Positions 1 through 8,172 of a stretch of DNA of 64,000 bases are shown one piece after another. Made by a program: the position numbers and the translations under genes. The stretch lies in NCBI RefSeq assembly GCF_023935105.1, contig NZ_CP096040.1, forward strand, positions 496,001 to 560,000, in the 5' to 3' direction. How positions within the stretch are numbered: the stretch's first letter is position 1; every line of letters starts with the position of its first letter. The notes under the pieces are model-generated. The model was not told the origin of the DNA. It searched no databases and worked only from the letters and a program-made list of their open reading frames with translations. This stretch comes from Caulobacter segnis (GTDB taxonomy: Bacteria; Pseudomonadota; Alphaproteobacteria; Caulobacterales; Caulobacteraceae).

Positions 1-1
1 G

Positions 2-1129
2 GATGCCACCTTGCCGGCCAGCGCCTGCCATCACCAGAAGGCGGTGATCATCGACGGCGTCACCGCCCTGATCAGCGGCGGCGACATCGGCGTCGACCGC
101 TGGGACGATTGCCGGCATCTCGACAACAATCCGCTGCGCCGGTTGCCGACGGGCCGTCACTACCCGGCCCGCCACGAGGTCTCGATGCTGGTCGACGGCC
201 GGGCGGGCGAGGCGATGGCCGATCTCTTCATGGACCGCTGGAAGTCGTCGGGCGGCGATCCCATCGACCGTCCCGAGCGGCCGGAGGAAACGCCCTGGCC
301 CGAGGATCTGCTGCCGGACCTGCGCCGCATGCCGATCGCCGTGGCGCGCACCTCGGCCGCGTGGCAGGGCCGAAAAGAGATCACCGAGTGCATGCTGCTG
401 CATCTGTCGGCCATTCGCCGGGCGCGACGGCTGATCTATCTGGAGAACCAGTATCTGACCTCGCCGATCATCGTCGAGGCCTTGGCCGAGCGCCTGGCCG
501 AGCCGGACGGTCCCGAGGTCGTGACGATCGGCCCGGCCCGCAGTCCCAGCTATTTCGACCAGATGACCATGGACAGCGCCCGGGCGTCGGCGATCAACCG
601 GCTGCGCGGCGTCGACGTCCACAAGCGCTTCTCGGCCTTCTCGGCCCACACGCCCAAGGGCGCGCCGATCATCGTCCACTCCAAGGTGGCGATCATGGAC
701 GACTGGATGCTGCGGATCGGCTCGGCCAATCTGAACAACCGCTCGATCGGCCTGGACAGCGAGTGCGACCTGGCGTTCGAGGCCCATTCCGATCTGGAGC
801 GCGAGACCGTCCGCGCCTTTCTGGGACGACTGGTCGGCCACTTCATCGACCGAAGCGCCACCGACGTGCTGGAGGCGATGGAGCGCGAGGGCGGCCTGGC
901 TGCGGCGATCAACGCGCTGGATGTGCGGGGCGGCCCGCCCCGGCGGCTGCAGCCCGTGCCGACCCGCTATCTGTCGGGGATACAGCAGTTCATCGCCGAC
1001 TGGAGCCTGGGCGACGCCATCGCGCCGGACGACGCCTGGCGGCCCTGGGGGCGTCGCGCGCGCCTGAAGCGCGACATCGCCAAGCTCACCGCGCCGCCGC
1101 CGGAGCCTCCGGAGCGTCTTCAGCCGTGA
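2..1129 (+). CDS. Phospholipase D-like phosphodiesterase (5' end outside window)
   Basis: This is a phosphatidyltransferase/phosphodiesterase of the PLD superfamily. The frame is open from the first bases of the window, so the true start lies upstream. Both HKD-type active-site blocks are visible: the first lies at the very start (HHQKAVIIDG) and the second is HSKVAIMDD followed by the GSANLNNRS block. Paired histidine/lysine motifs of this kind form the active site of cardiolipin synthases and phospholipases D. The sequence alone does not tell a membrane-lipid synthase from a hydrolase. Its 3' end overlaps the 3' end of the convergent endonuclease/phosphatase gene by 44 bases. A missing N-terminal part is expected, because HKD1 normally lies well inside the protein. 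Confidence 0.85.
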   Translation, partial: DATLPASACHHQKAVIIDGVTALISGGDIGVDRWDDCRHLDNNPLRRLPTGRHYPARHEVSMLVDGRAGEAMADLFMDRWKSSGGDPIDRPERPEETPWPEDLLPDLRRMPIAVARTSAAWQGRKEITECMLLHLSAIRRARRLIYLENQYLTSPIIVEALAERLAEPDGPEVVTIGPARSPSYFDQMTMDSARASAINRLRGVDVHKRFSAFSAHTPKGAPIIVHSKVAIMDDWMLRIGSANLNNRSIGLDSECDLAFEAHSDLERETVRAFLGRLVGHFIDRSATDVLEAMEREGGLAAAINALDVRGGPPRRLQPVPTRYLSGIQQFIADWSLGDAIAPDDAWRPWGRRARLKRDIAKLTAPPPEPPERLQP

Positions 1130-1865
1130 TCTCCAGCTCGACCACCAGCGGCAGGTGGTCGGAGGCGACCCTGGCGAGCGGGCTGTAGGGCGAGCTGACG
1201 CCACGCGTCTCCAGACCCTTGGTCAGGAAGACGTGGTCGATGCGCATGAACGGGAAGCTGGACGGAAAGGTCGCCGTCGCGGGCCGAGGCCAGGTCGGGG
1301 TCGGGGCTTGGGCGTCGCGCAAGGCGGTCCGAAGCATGCGATAGGTGGCCGAATAAGGCGTGGCGTTGAAGTCGCCCAGCACGACGCCGGGTGCCACCCA
1401 GCGATCGTCGCCCATCCATTCGGGGCCCAGCAGGGCGGCCGCCTGCCGCTTCTGCTCCTGGGGCACCAGACCCAGGTGGGTGTTGATGATCTGGACCTTG
1501 GTTCCGCCGACCTCGACCTCGACCCAAAGGGCGCCGCGCGGCTCCAGGCCAGGGACCCGGCGGTACATGGGCAAGCTCCTGGCCTTGATCCGGCGTTCGG
1601 GCAGGGCGGTCAGGATGGCGTCGCCATAGAGTTCTTCCTCCACGGTCATCGCCGGGTGGAAGTGGAAGCTCATCTTCAGGAGCTCGGCGAGGCGGTGGGC
1701 CTGGTCGACGCTTTTGGTTCGGATCCGGCCGACGTCCAGCTCCTGCAGGGCCACGACGTCCGGCTTTTCGGCCGCGATGACCTCCGCCACACGTTCGACG
1801 TCGAGCCTGCGGTCCGTGCCCACGCAACGGTGGACGTTGTAGGTCATGAGACGAAGCGTCTTCAT
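1086..1865 (-). CDS. Endonuclease/exonuclease/phosphatase family protein
   Basis: A 259-residue metal-dependent phosphoesterase of the DNase I-like (EEP) fold. Family landmarks appear in order: the N-terminal TYNVHRC, the metal-binding LQELD, INTHLG, the catalytic GDFNATP, then RIDHVFL and the C-terminal SDHLPLVVELE. I placed the start at the ATG at 1865, which overlaps the metW stop as ATGA. A longer upstream frame exists but runs into metW and has no family similarity. The substrate is unknown, since members act on nucleic acids, phosphoinositides or sphingolipids. Sitting tail to tail with a phospholipase D-like gene makes a lipid-related role possible, but this is inference only. No signal peptide is visible. 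Confidence 0.85.
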   Translation of the reverse strand: MKTLRLMTYNVHRCVGTDRRLDVERVAEVIAAEKPDVVALQELDVGRIRTKSVDQAHRLAELLKMSFHFHPAMTVEEELYGDAILTALPERRIKARSLPMYRRVPGLEPRGALWVEVEVGGTKVQIINTHLGLVPQEQKRQAAALLGPEWMGDDRWVAPGVVLGDFNATPYSATYRMLRTALRDAQAPTPTWPRPATATFPSSFPFMRIDHVFLTKGLETRGVSSPYSPLARVASDHLPLVVELEITAEDAPEAPAAAR

Positions 1866-2530
1866 CCGTCGAAGAGATCGCCCGAAGCCGGCGGAAGTTC
1901 CTTTGATGCCGGGACGCCATTGCGGCTGAGCATGAACAGGCAGGTTTCGGACCGCCAGTTCTCCAGCGCGCTCGCGGGATCCATCGAGCGCGCGGGGCCC
2001 TGGCCGGCGAAGGCGGCGCTGGCGTCGACGCGCAGGTTCAGGTCCGCCGTCAGAGCCATGAAGTCGGCCAGGGTGCAGAGGTGGATGTTCGGCGTCGACC
2101 ACCAGGGCAGCGGCAGGGCCTTGGTCTCGGGCATGCGGCCACGGCTCAGCAACGACCAGCGCACTCGCCAGTGGCCGAAGTTTGGGAACGAGACGATGGC
2201 CCGGTCGGCGATGCGCAGCAGCTCATCCAGCACATGGCGCGGCTTGCGCGTCGCCTGCAGGGTCTGGGACAGCACCGCGTAGTCGAACGAGCGGTCGGGG
2301 AAGTGGTCGAGGTCCAGGTCGGCGTCGCCCTGCACCACCGACAGGCCCCGCGCCATGCAGGCGGCCACGCCGCTGGCGCTGAGCTCCAGGCCACGCGCGT
2401 CGACCTGCTTCTCGTGGGCGAGCAGGTCCAGCAGGGCGCCTTCGCCGCAGCCGACGTCCAGTACGCGCGAACCGGGGCGCACCAGGCGCAGGATCTCGCG
2501 GAAATCCTCACGGATGACGGTGTTGGTCAA
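1862..2530 (-). CDS. metW: Methionine biosynthesis protein MetW
   Basis: A 222-residue class I methyltransferase-fold protein. The SAM-binding motif [15 protein letters not shown] lies near residues 24-38. It is followed by the MetW-typical [11 protein letters not shown] segment and the [11 protein letters not shown] block. MetW is known to be co-transcribed with metX in proteobacteria and to support homoserine acylation by MetX; its exact methyl-transfer role is not established. Here it overlaps metX by four bases (ATGA) and the downstream phosphoesterase gene by four bases. That implies translational coupling in a three-gene unit running metX, metW, endonuclease/phosphatase. Confidence 0.93.
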   Translation of the reverse strand: MTNTVIREDFREILRLVRPGSRVLDVGCGEGALLDLLAHEKQVDARGLELSASGVAACMARGLSVVQGDADLDLDHFPDRSFDYAVLSQTLQATRKPRHVLDELLRIADRAIVSFPNFGHWRVRWSLLSRGRMPETKALPLPWWSTPNIHLCTLADFMALTADLNLRVDASAAFAGQGPARSMDPASALENWRSETCLFMLSRNGVPASKELPPASGDLFDG

Positions 2531-3681
2531 ACCAGCCCCCGATCACGTTCCGCCGAGGCCAGGAAGCCCTCAAGCGCCGCGTCCATCACCGGCTCGTCTA
2601 GCAGGAAGGCGTCGTGGCCCTTGTCGCTCTCGATCTCGGCGAAGGCGGCGCGGGCGCCGGCGGCGGTCAGGGCGCGCACGACGTGGCGGTTCTCGGCGGT
2701 CGGATACAGCCAGTCGCTGGAGAAGCTGAGCACGCAGAACCGCACGTGGCGCGCGCGGGTGAAGGCGTTGGCCAGTACCCCGCCGTGGCTGGCGGCGATG
2801 TCGAAATAGTCCATGGCCCGCGTGATGTAGAGGTAGCTGTTGGCGTCGAACCGGTCGACGAAGCTGGACCCCTGGTGACGCAGGTAGCTCTCGACCTGGA
2901 AGTCGGCGTCGAAGCCCCACGACAGGCCATCGCGCTGCAGCTCTCGGCCGAACTTCCGCTGCAGGGCGGGCTCGGATAGATAGGTGATGTGCGCGGCCAT
3001 CCGGGCCACGGCCAGGCCCTTCTCGGGCCGCACGCCGTGGTCGGCATAGGCGCCGCCGCGCCAGTCCGGATCGGCCATGATCGCCTGCCGGCCCACCTCG
3101 TGGAACGCGATGTTCTGGGCCGAGTGCCTGGAGGCGGAAGCCAGGATCACGGCGCTGGACATCCGCTCGGGATAGTCCACCGCCCACTGCTGCACCTGCA
3201 TGCCGCCCATCGAGCCGCCGACCACGGCGAACAGGGTGTCGACGCCCAGGGCCGTGACCAGCATGGCCTGGGCCCGGACCATGTCGCCGATGGTGATCAC
3301 CGGGAACGACAGGCCATAGGGCCTGCCCGTGGCCGGATTGGTCGAGGCCGGACCCGTCGAACCCATGCAGCCGCCGACCACGTTCGAGCAGATGATGAAA
3401 TGGCGAGCCGGATCCAGCGGCTTGCCCGGACCCACCAGTCGGGGCCACCAGCCCGGCTTGCCCGTCGTCGGGTGCGGCGAGGCCACGTACTGGTCCATGG
3501 TCAGCGCGTGGCAGATCAGGACGGCGTTGGATTTGTCGGCGTTCAGCTGGCCATAGGTCTGGTAGGCGACCTCCAGCCCTTCGATCACCCCGCCCGAATC
3601 GAGCCGCAGGGGTTCGTTCGCGGGAAACCGCCAGGTTCCCCCGCCGGACAGGACGGGCGTGACCAGATCGAGCGCAGCCAT
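2527..3681 (-). CDS. metX: Homoserine O-acyltransferase MetX
   Basis: A 384-residue alpha/beta hydrolase-fold acyltransferase. It activates the hydroxyl of L-homoserine with an acyl-CoA, the first dedicated step of methionine synthesis. The nucleophile motif GGSMGGMQ places the catalytic serine near residue 157. The aspartate of FSSDWLYP and the histidine of KGHDAFLLD complete the triad. Whether acetyl-CoA or succinyl-CoA is used cannot be read safely from family membership, because MetX proteins include both. It is the first gene of the minus-strand unit with metW. The 78 bases upstream, to the divergent phosphatase gene, must hold promoters in both directions. Length matches the family. Confidence 0.93.
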   Translation of the reverse strand: MAALDLVTPVLSGGGTWRFPANEPLRLDSGGVIEGLEVAYQTYGQLNADKSNAVLICHALTMDQYVASPHPTTGKPGWWPRLVGPGKPLDPARHFIICSNVVGGCMGSTGPASTNPATGRPYGLSFPVITIGDMVRAQAMLVTALGVDTLFAVVGGSMGGMQVQQWAVDYPERMSSAVILASASRHSAQNIAFHEVGRQAIMADPDWRGGAYADHGVRPEKGLAVARMAAHITYLSEPALQRKFGRELQRDGLSWGFDADFQVESYLRHQGSSFVDRFDANSYLYITRAMDYFDIAASHGGVLANAFTRARHVRFCVLSFSSDWLYPTAENRHVVRALTAAGARAAFAEIESDKGHDAFLLDEPVMDAALEGFLASAERDRGLV

Positions 3682-3759
3682 GTCGCCTTGGAGCGCTTGG
3701 CGAAGAAGGTGTCAACCGCCCGCTTCCTGCGAAGGCGGCGGACGGCTATGGAGGTCGGC

Positions 3760-4275
3760 ATGGAGCGACTGATCCTGATGCGCCACGGCAAGGCCGAACG
3801 GCATGCCGCGAGCGGCGGCGACTTCGAGCGCGCCCTGGCCGAAAGCGGCCGGGTCGACGCCGCCGTCATGGGCCGTGTTCTGGCGGGTCTGGGCCTGACG
3901 CCCGACCTGATGCTGGTGTCCTCGGCCCGCCGCACGCGCGAGACCGCCGAGCAGATGCTTGTGGCGCATGATCACAAGCCGCGCGTCGAGCATTCGCGCG
4001 ACCTTTACCACGCCGACCCAGAGGACATCCTCACGGCGCTTGACGATCGTGGCGACGGCGCCGGAACCGTGATGATCGTCGGCCATAACCCCGGCCTGCA
4101 CGAGCTGGCGCTGCGGCTGGCCGTCCAGAGCCAAGCCTCGCCGATCCAGACCAACAAGCTGCGCGGGCGCTTTCCGACCGCCACGGTGGTCGTCTTCGGC
4201 TGGAACGGCCGGGGCGCGCCGGTGCTGCAACACCTTTTCTACGCCCAAGAACATGGCGGAGCCGGCGGCGAATGA
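3760..4275 (+). CDS. SixA-like phosphohistidine phosphatase (histidine phosphatase superfamily)
   Basis: A 171-residue protein with the RHG catalytic signature at residues 8-10 (LMRHGKAE) and the second active-site histidine in VGHNPGLHE. These are the hallmarks of the SixA/phosphoglycerate-mutase-like branch, which removes phosphate from phosphohistidine or small phosphorylated substrates. I chose the ATG at 3760 because a GGAGG ribosome-binding site (3749-3753) lies five bases upstream; an in-frame ATG at 3748 is less well placed. The stop overlaps the DUF952 gene as ATGA. It begins a tightly coupled plus-strand run of four genes, although the neighbours are not functionally related to it. 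Confidence 0.85.
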   Translation: MERLILMRHGKAERHAASGGDFERALAESGRVDAAVMGRVLAGLGLTPDLMLVSSARRTRETAEQMLVAHDHKPRVEHSRDLYHADPEDILTALDDRGDGAGTVMIVGHNPGLHELALRLAVQSQASPIQTNKLRGRFPTATVVVFGWNGRGAPVLQHLFYAQEHGGAGGE

Positions 4276-4616
4276 CCCTGATCTACAAAATCCTGTCCCG
4301 CGCGGAGTGGGACGCCGCCAAGGCCGCCGGCCGGTTCGAGGGCTCGGCCGTCGATCTCCAGGACGGCTACATCCACCTGTCGGCCGCCGATCAAGCTCAA
4401 GAGACCGCCGCCAAATACTTCAAGGGCCTGCCGGACCTGGTCCTGCTCGGTGTCGAGGCCGAAGGCCTGGGCGACGCTCTGAAGTGGGAGGCCTCGCGCG
4501 GCGGGGCGCTGTTCCCGCACCTCTATCGCCCCTTGCTGGCGGGCGAGGTGCTGACCGAGACCGATCTGACGCTGGACGCCGCCGGCGTGCCGCAGCTGGG
4601 CGACCATCTCGCATGA
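4272..4616 (+). CDS. DUF952 family protein
   Basis: A 114-residue protein matching the small DUF952 family. It has the N-terminal IYKILSRAEW, the central DGYIHLSAADQ with a conserved histidine, and the C-terminal FPHLYRPL with a second histidine. The fold and the conserved histidines suggest a small enzyme or ligand binder, but no reaction is established for the family. It overlaps the preceding phosphatase by four bases and pyrD by four bases, so all three are probably read from one transcript with coupled translation. Nothing in the sequence links it chemically to pyrimidine synthesis. Confidence 0.85.
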   Translation: MTLIYKILSRAEWDAAKAAGRFEGSAVDLQDGYIHLSAADQAQETAAKYFKGLPDLVLLGVEAEGLGDALKWEASRGGALFPHLYRPLLAGEVLTETDLTLDAAGVPQLGDHLA

Positions 4617-5671
4617 GCCTTCATGATCTCGCCGCTCGCGCCCTCCACGTCTTCGATCCCGAGGACGCGCACGGCTGGGCGATCCGGGGCCTTAAGTGGG
4701 GCCTGGGGCCGCGCGAGAGCGGTCCGGACGACCCGATCCTGGCCGTGAAGCTGGCGGGGCTGGACCTGCCCAACTGCGTGGGCCTGGCCGCGGGGTTCGA
4801 CAAGAACGCCGAAGTTCCCGACGCCATGCTGGCCGCCGGCTTCGGCTTCGTCGAGGCCGGCACGGTCACGCCGCTGGCCCAGGCCGGCAATCCGCGCCCG
4901 CGCCTGTTCCGGCTGACCGAGGATCAGGCGGTGATCAACCGCATGGGCTTCAACAACGGCGGTTTGGAGCCGTTCGCTCAACGCCTTTCGGCCCGCCAGG
5001 GCAGGGGAGGGATTGTCGGCGCCAATATCGGCGCCAACAAGGACGCGACCGACCGCATCCAGGACTACGTCATCGGCCTGACCCGCCTGTGGGGCCTGTC
5101 GGACTATTTCACGGCCAACATCTCCTCGCCCAACACGCCGGGCCTGCGCGCGCTGCAGACCAAGGCGGCGCTGGAGGAGCTGCTGGGCCGCCTGGCCGAG
5201 ACTCGCGCGGCGTTGAAGATCGCGTCCGGCGTCGACTATCCGATCTTCCTTAAAGTCGCCCCCGACCTGGAGGACGGCGAGGTCGAGGCCATCGTCGAGA
5301 CCGTGGTCGGGGCGGGCCTGGACGCCATCATCGTCAGCAACACCACCATCGCCCGCCCCGAGACCCTGAGGTCGGCGCGGGCCGGTGAGAGCGGCGGCCT
5401 GTCCGGCGCGCCGCTTCTGGAGCCGTCGACGGCGGTGCTGAAGCGCTTCCACGCCGCCGCGACCGGCCGCGTGGCCCTGATCGGGGCGGGCGGGATCGCC
5501 GACGGCGCTGGCGCCTACGCCAAGATCCGGGCCGGCGCGCGCGCGGTGCAGCTGTATTCGTCCCTGGTCTATGGCGGTCCGGGCCTGGTCGCCCGCATCA
5601 AGCGGGACCTGGCCGCCCGTCTGCGGGCCGACGGCTTCGCGGCGGTCGAGGACGCGGTCGGCGCCCCATGA
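4613..5671 (+). CDS. pyrD: Dihydroorotate dehydrogenase, quinone-type (class 2)
   Basis: A 352-residue membrane-associated flavoenzyme that oxidises dihydroorotate to orotate and passes electrons to quinone, the fourth step of pyrimidine synthesis. Class 2 features are visible: an N-terminal helical extension before the barrel, LAAGFDKNAEVP, INRMGFNNGG, the catalytic-serine block NISSPNTPGL, SNTTIARP and the phosphate-binding IGAGGIADG. The start is the ATG at 4613 overlapping the DUF952 stop. The stop in turn overlaps the start of the TVP38-family gene, continuing the chain of coupled genes. Confidence 0.95.
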   Translation: MSLHDLAARALHVFDPEDAHGWAIRGLKWGLGPRESGPDDPILAVKLAGLDLPNCVGLAAGFDKNAEVPDAMLAAGFGFVEAGTVTPLAQAGNPRPRLFRLTEDQAVINRMGFNNGGLEPFAQRLSARQGRGGIVGANIGANKDATDRIQDYVIGLTRLWGLSDYFTANISSPNTPGLRALQTKAALEELLGRLAETRAALKIASGVDYPIFLKVAPDLEDGEVEAIVETVVGAGLDAIIVSNTTIARPETLRSARAGESGGLSGAPLLEPSTAVLKRFHAAATGRVALIGAGGIADGAGAYAKIRAGARAVQLYSSLVYGGPGLVARIKRDLAARLRADGFAAVEDAVGAP

Positions 5672-6414
5672 CTCGCGAGCGGGCCGTTACGCTGCTGCGC
5701 CGCTTCGGACCGCTCGCGGTCATCGTGATCCTGTTCGTGGCCGCCTTCGCCAGCGGCCTGGCCGGCCATCTGTCGCTGGAAGAGCTGCGAACCCGGGGCG
5801 CCGAGCTGCAGGCCTTCGCGCGCGAGAAGCCCGTGCTGTGCGCGGCGATCTATCTGGCGATCTATGTCAGCTCGGTGGCGGTTTCCCTGCCGGGCGCCCT
5901 GATCCTGTCGCTGACCGCCGGCTTCCTGTTCGGGCCCTTGGGCGGCGCCCTGGCGGTGACCGGCGCGACCGGTGGCTCGACCGTCACCTATCTGGTCTTC
6001 CGCACCGCCTTCGGCGATGTGCTGCGCCGAAAGCCCGACGCCTTCCTGGCGCGCATGGCGGAGGGGCTGCGCCGCGACGCCTTCAACTACCTGCTGACCC
6101 TGCGCCTGATCCCCGCTTTCCCACTGCTGGCGGTCAATGTCGCCGCGGGGGTGGCCAACATTCGCACACGCACCTTCGTACTGGCCTCGATCCTGGGCAT
6201 GATCCCGAGCTCCTTCATCTATGCCGGGATCGGCGCGGGACTTGGCCATCTCTTCGCGCGTGGCGGTCCTGTAACGATCGAAACCCTCTTGTCGCCACGG
6301 ATCTATCTTCCAATCATCGGCATGGGCGTTCTGGCCTTTCTGCCGCTGTTGTGGCGCCATTGGCGCAAAGGGCGTGGAGCCGCGCCGTTGCCCGAATCTT
6401 TGGACGAGAAGTAG
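5668..6414 (+). CDS. TVP38/TMEM64 (VTT-domain) membrane protein
   Basis: A 248-residue inner-membrane protein with about five hydrophobic segments. The first lies near residues 16-33 and the last near 213-228. The central VTT/DedA-like signature includes SLPGALILSLTAGFLFGPLGG and, further on, LRLIPAFPLLAVNVAAG followed by a GMIPSSFIYAGIG segment. Such proteins are thought to act in lipid scrambling or membrane homeostasis, but a specific role here is not shown. It overlaps pyrD by four bases and is followed nine bases later by the sensor kinase gene, so co-transcription is likely. Confidence 0.85.
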   Translation: MTRERAVTLLRRFGPLAVIVILFVAAFASGLAGHLSLEELRTRGAELQAFAREKPVLCAAIYLAIYVSSVAVSLPGALILSLTAGFLFGPLGGALAVTGATGGSTVTYLVFRTAFGDVLRRKPDAFLARMAEGLRRDAFNYLLTLRLIPAFPLLAVNVAAGVANIRTRTFVLASILGMIPSSFIYAGIGAGLGHLFARGGPVTIETLLSPRIYLPIIGMGVLAFLPLLWRHWRKGRGAAPLPESLDEK

Positions 6415-6423
6415 CCGCCCCGG

Positions 6424-7917
6424 ATGGTCGAAACGGTTTCGCCGTCGGAGACTGAACCCGCCCCGCCCCGGAAGCGCTTTCCGTGGCCCGGCGGCCTGTC
6501 GGCGCGCCTGCTGCTGTTCACCGCCGTCGTCGTCGCGTTCGGCGGCCTGCTGATCCTGCCGCCTGCCCTCGCGGCCTATGAGGAGCAGTGGCTGCTGGAC
6601 CGCGTGCGGGCCGGCGAACTGGCCTCGACCATCGCCGAGTCCGACCCAGAACTGCGGGTCAGCGACGCGGTCGCCAACCAGATGTTCGACCAGGCCGGGG
6701 CCGTCACCGTCGCCGTCCAGGTGGACGGCGCCCGCCGCCTCGTCCTGCCGCCCAAGCAGCCCTTCGAGACGCCCTATCTCGTCGACCTGCGCCGCCAGAA
6801 TCCGGGCTCGTGGCTGGCCGCCCCGTTCTTCACCCTGACCAGCCCCAAGGGCAGCATGGTCCGCGTCATGGCCGAGCCGCGCTTCCGCAAGGCCGAGTTC
6901 GTCGAGGTGGTGCTGCCCGACGCGCCGCTGAAGGCCAAGCTGGTCGGCTACTTCTGGCAACTGGCGGGCGTGACGGTCTTCGTGGCGGGGCTCGCGGGCC
7001 TGCTGGTCTACGCCTTCCTGAACATCTTCCTGGTTCGGCCGATGCAGCGGATCACCCGGGCCATGGAGGCGTTTCGGGGCGATCCCGACGATCCGGCCGC
7101 CCGCATCGTCGTGTCCAGCCGCCGCGACGAGATCGGCCGCGCCGAACTGGAGCTGGATCGCATGCAGGCCGATCTGCTGGCGGCCCTGGCCTCCAAGGCG
7201 CGCCTGGCCGCCCTGGGCGAGGCGGTGGCCAAGATCAATCACGACCTGCGCAACATGCTGACCAGCGCCCAGATGGCCTCGGACCGCCTGGCGGCCCTGG
7301 GCGACCCCAAGGTGGCCCAGGCGCTTCCGCGTCTCGAAAGAGCCCTGGACCGCGCCATCACCCTGGCCTCCGACGTCATGGCCTATGGCAAGTCCAAGGA
7401 GCCCGAGCCGGTCACGCGGGTCATCCCCCTGCGTCCAGCCCTGGAGATGGCGGCCGAGGACGCCGGTCTCACCCCGCAGGGAGTCGGCCTCGAGACGGTG
7501 ATCGGGACGCGCGAGCAGGTGCTGGCCGATCCCGACCAGCTGCATCGCATCCTCACCAACCTGCTGCGCAACGCCCGCGAGGCCATCGAGGGCGCGCCGG
7601 ACCGCGGCGGCAAGGGCAAGGTGTTCGTCGAGCTGCGCCGCGCCGACGGCATGAGCATCCTGCGCCTGTCCGACGATGGTCCTGGCGTGCCGGAGCGGGC
7701 GCGAGCCAATCTGTTCCAGCCCTTCGTCGGCTCGGTGCGGCGTGGCGGCACGGGCCTGGGCCTGGCCATCGCCCGCGAGTTGGCCCAGGGTCACGGCGGC
7801 GATCTGGCGCTGGTGGAAACCGGGCCTGGCGGTTCGGTGTTCGATCTGACGCTGGCCGGGGTTCCCGACCCGCTGCCAGAAGTCGACGACCGGGCCGCCG
7901 ACGCTTCGGCCAGCTAG
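6424..7917 (+). CDS. Membrane sensor histidine kinase (HAMP, no adjacent regulator)
   Basis: A 497-residue inner-membrane sensor. A first membrane helix lies near residues 26-51, a periplasmic sensing region near 52-177, a second helix near 178-203, then a HAMP linker and a kinase core. The phosphoacceptor is in KINHDLRNML (about His273). The ATP-binding lid has the N box (LTNLLRNAREA), the G1 box (LSDDGPGVPE) and the G2 box (GGTGLGLAIARELA). The H box has a DLRN rather than the common ELRTP form, as in the phosphoacceptor subfamilies that resemble NtrB and ThkA-type kinases. No response regulator is encoded beside it, so its partner is elsewhere. Confidence 0.9.
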   Translation: MVETVSPSETEPAPPRKRFPWPGGLSARLLLFTAVVVAFGGLLILPPALAAYEEQWLLDRVRAGELASTIAESDPELRVSDAVANQMFDQAGAVTVAVQVDGARRLVLPPKQPFETPYLVDLRRQNPGSWLAAPFFTLTSPKGSMVRVMAEPRFRKAEFVEVVLPDAPLKAKLVGYFWQLAGVTVFVAGLAGLLVYAFLNIFLVRPMQRITRAMEAFRGDPDDPAARIVVSSRRDEIGRAELELDRMQADLLAALASKARLAALGEAVAKINHDLRNMLTSAQMASDRLAALGDPKVAQALPRLERALDRAITLASDVMAYGKSKEPEPVTRVIPLRPALEMAAEDAGLTPQGVGLETVIGTREQVLADPDQLHRILTNLLRNAREAIEGAPDRGGKGKVFVELRRADGMSILRLSDDGPGVPERARANLFQPFVGSVRRGGTGLGLAIARELAQGHGGDLALVETGPGGSVFDLTLAGVPDPLPEVDDRAADASAS

Positions 7918-7928
7918 GAGGAAGGGCG

Positions 7929-8159
7929 ATGACGACCACCTGGACCATCGCGGTGAAGCTCGGCGCGTCTCCTGAACGCGCCCCGATCCATGAGATCACC
8001 GTGGAGGCGCCCGACGCGCCGACCGCCCTGCGCCGCGTGGCGGCCATGGTCGCGGTGCAGGAAGCGTCCGACGCCGAGCTGCTGCTGGACGGTCAGGAAG
8101 AGGTCTTCTCCCGCGCCGAGGTCGAAGCGGGCCTGGAAGAGCACCAGGCCCACACTTGA
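7929..8159 (+). CDS. Small hypothetical protein downstream of the kinase
   Basis: A 76-residue soluble protein that I do not recognise. It is acidic, with a beta-rich first half (TIAVKLGAS, HEITVEAPDA) followed by a predicted helix (TALRRVAAMVAVQEA) and a charged tail ending in histidines. An AGGAGG-like site overlaps the end of the kinase gene eight to twelve bases before the ATG, and only eleven bases separate the two coding regions. It is therefore almost certainly translated from the kinase transcript. It has no signal peptide and no known motif. Confidence 0.65.
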   Translation: MTTTWTIAVKLGASPERAPIHEITVEAPDAPTALRRVAAMVAVQEASDAELLLDGQEEVFSRAEVEAGLEEHQAHT

Positions 8160-8172
8160 GTTCGGGGAGGGG

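Noticed and set aside
5569..7794. Long antisense open frame across the TVP38-family and kinase genes
   Set aside because: Composition (Gln, Gly, Arg, His) is typical of a GC-rich shadow, and both plus-strand genes have clear domains.
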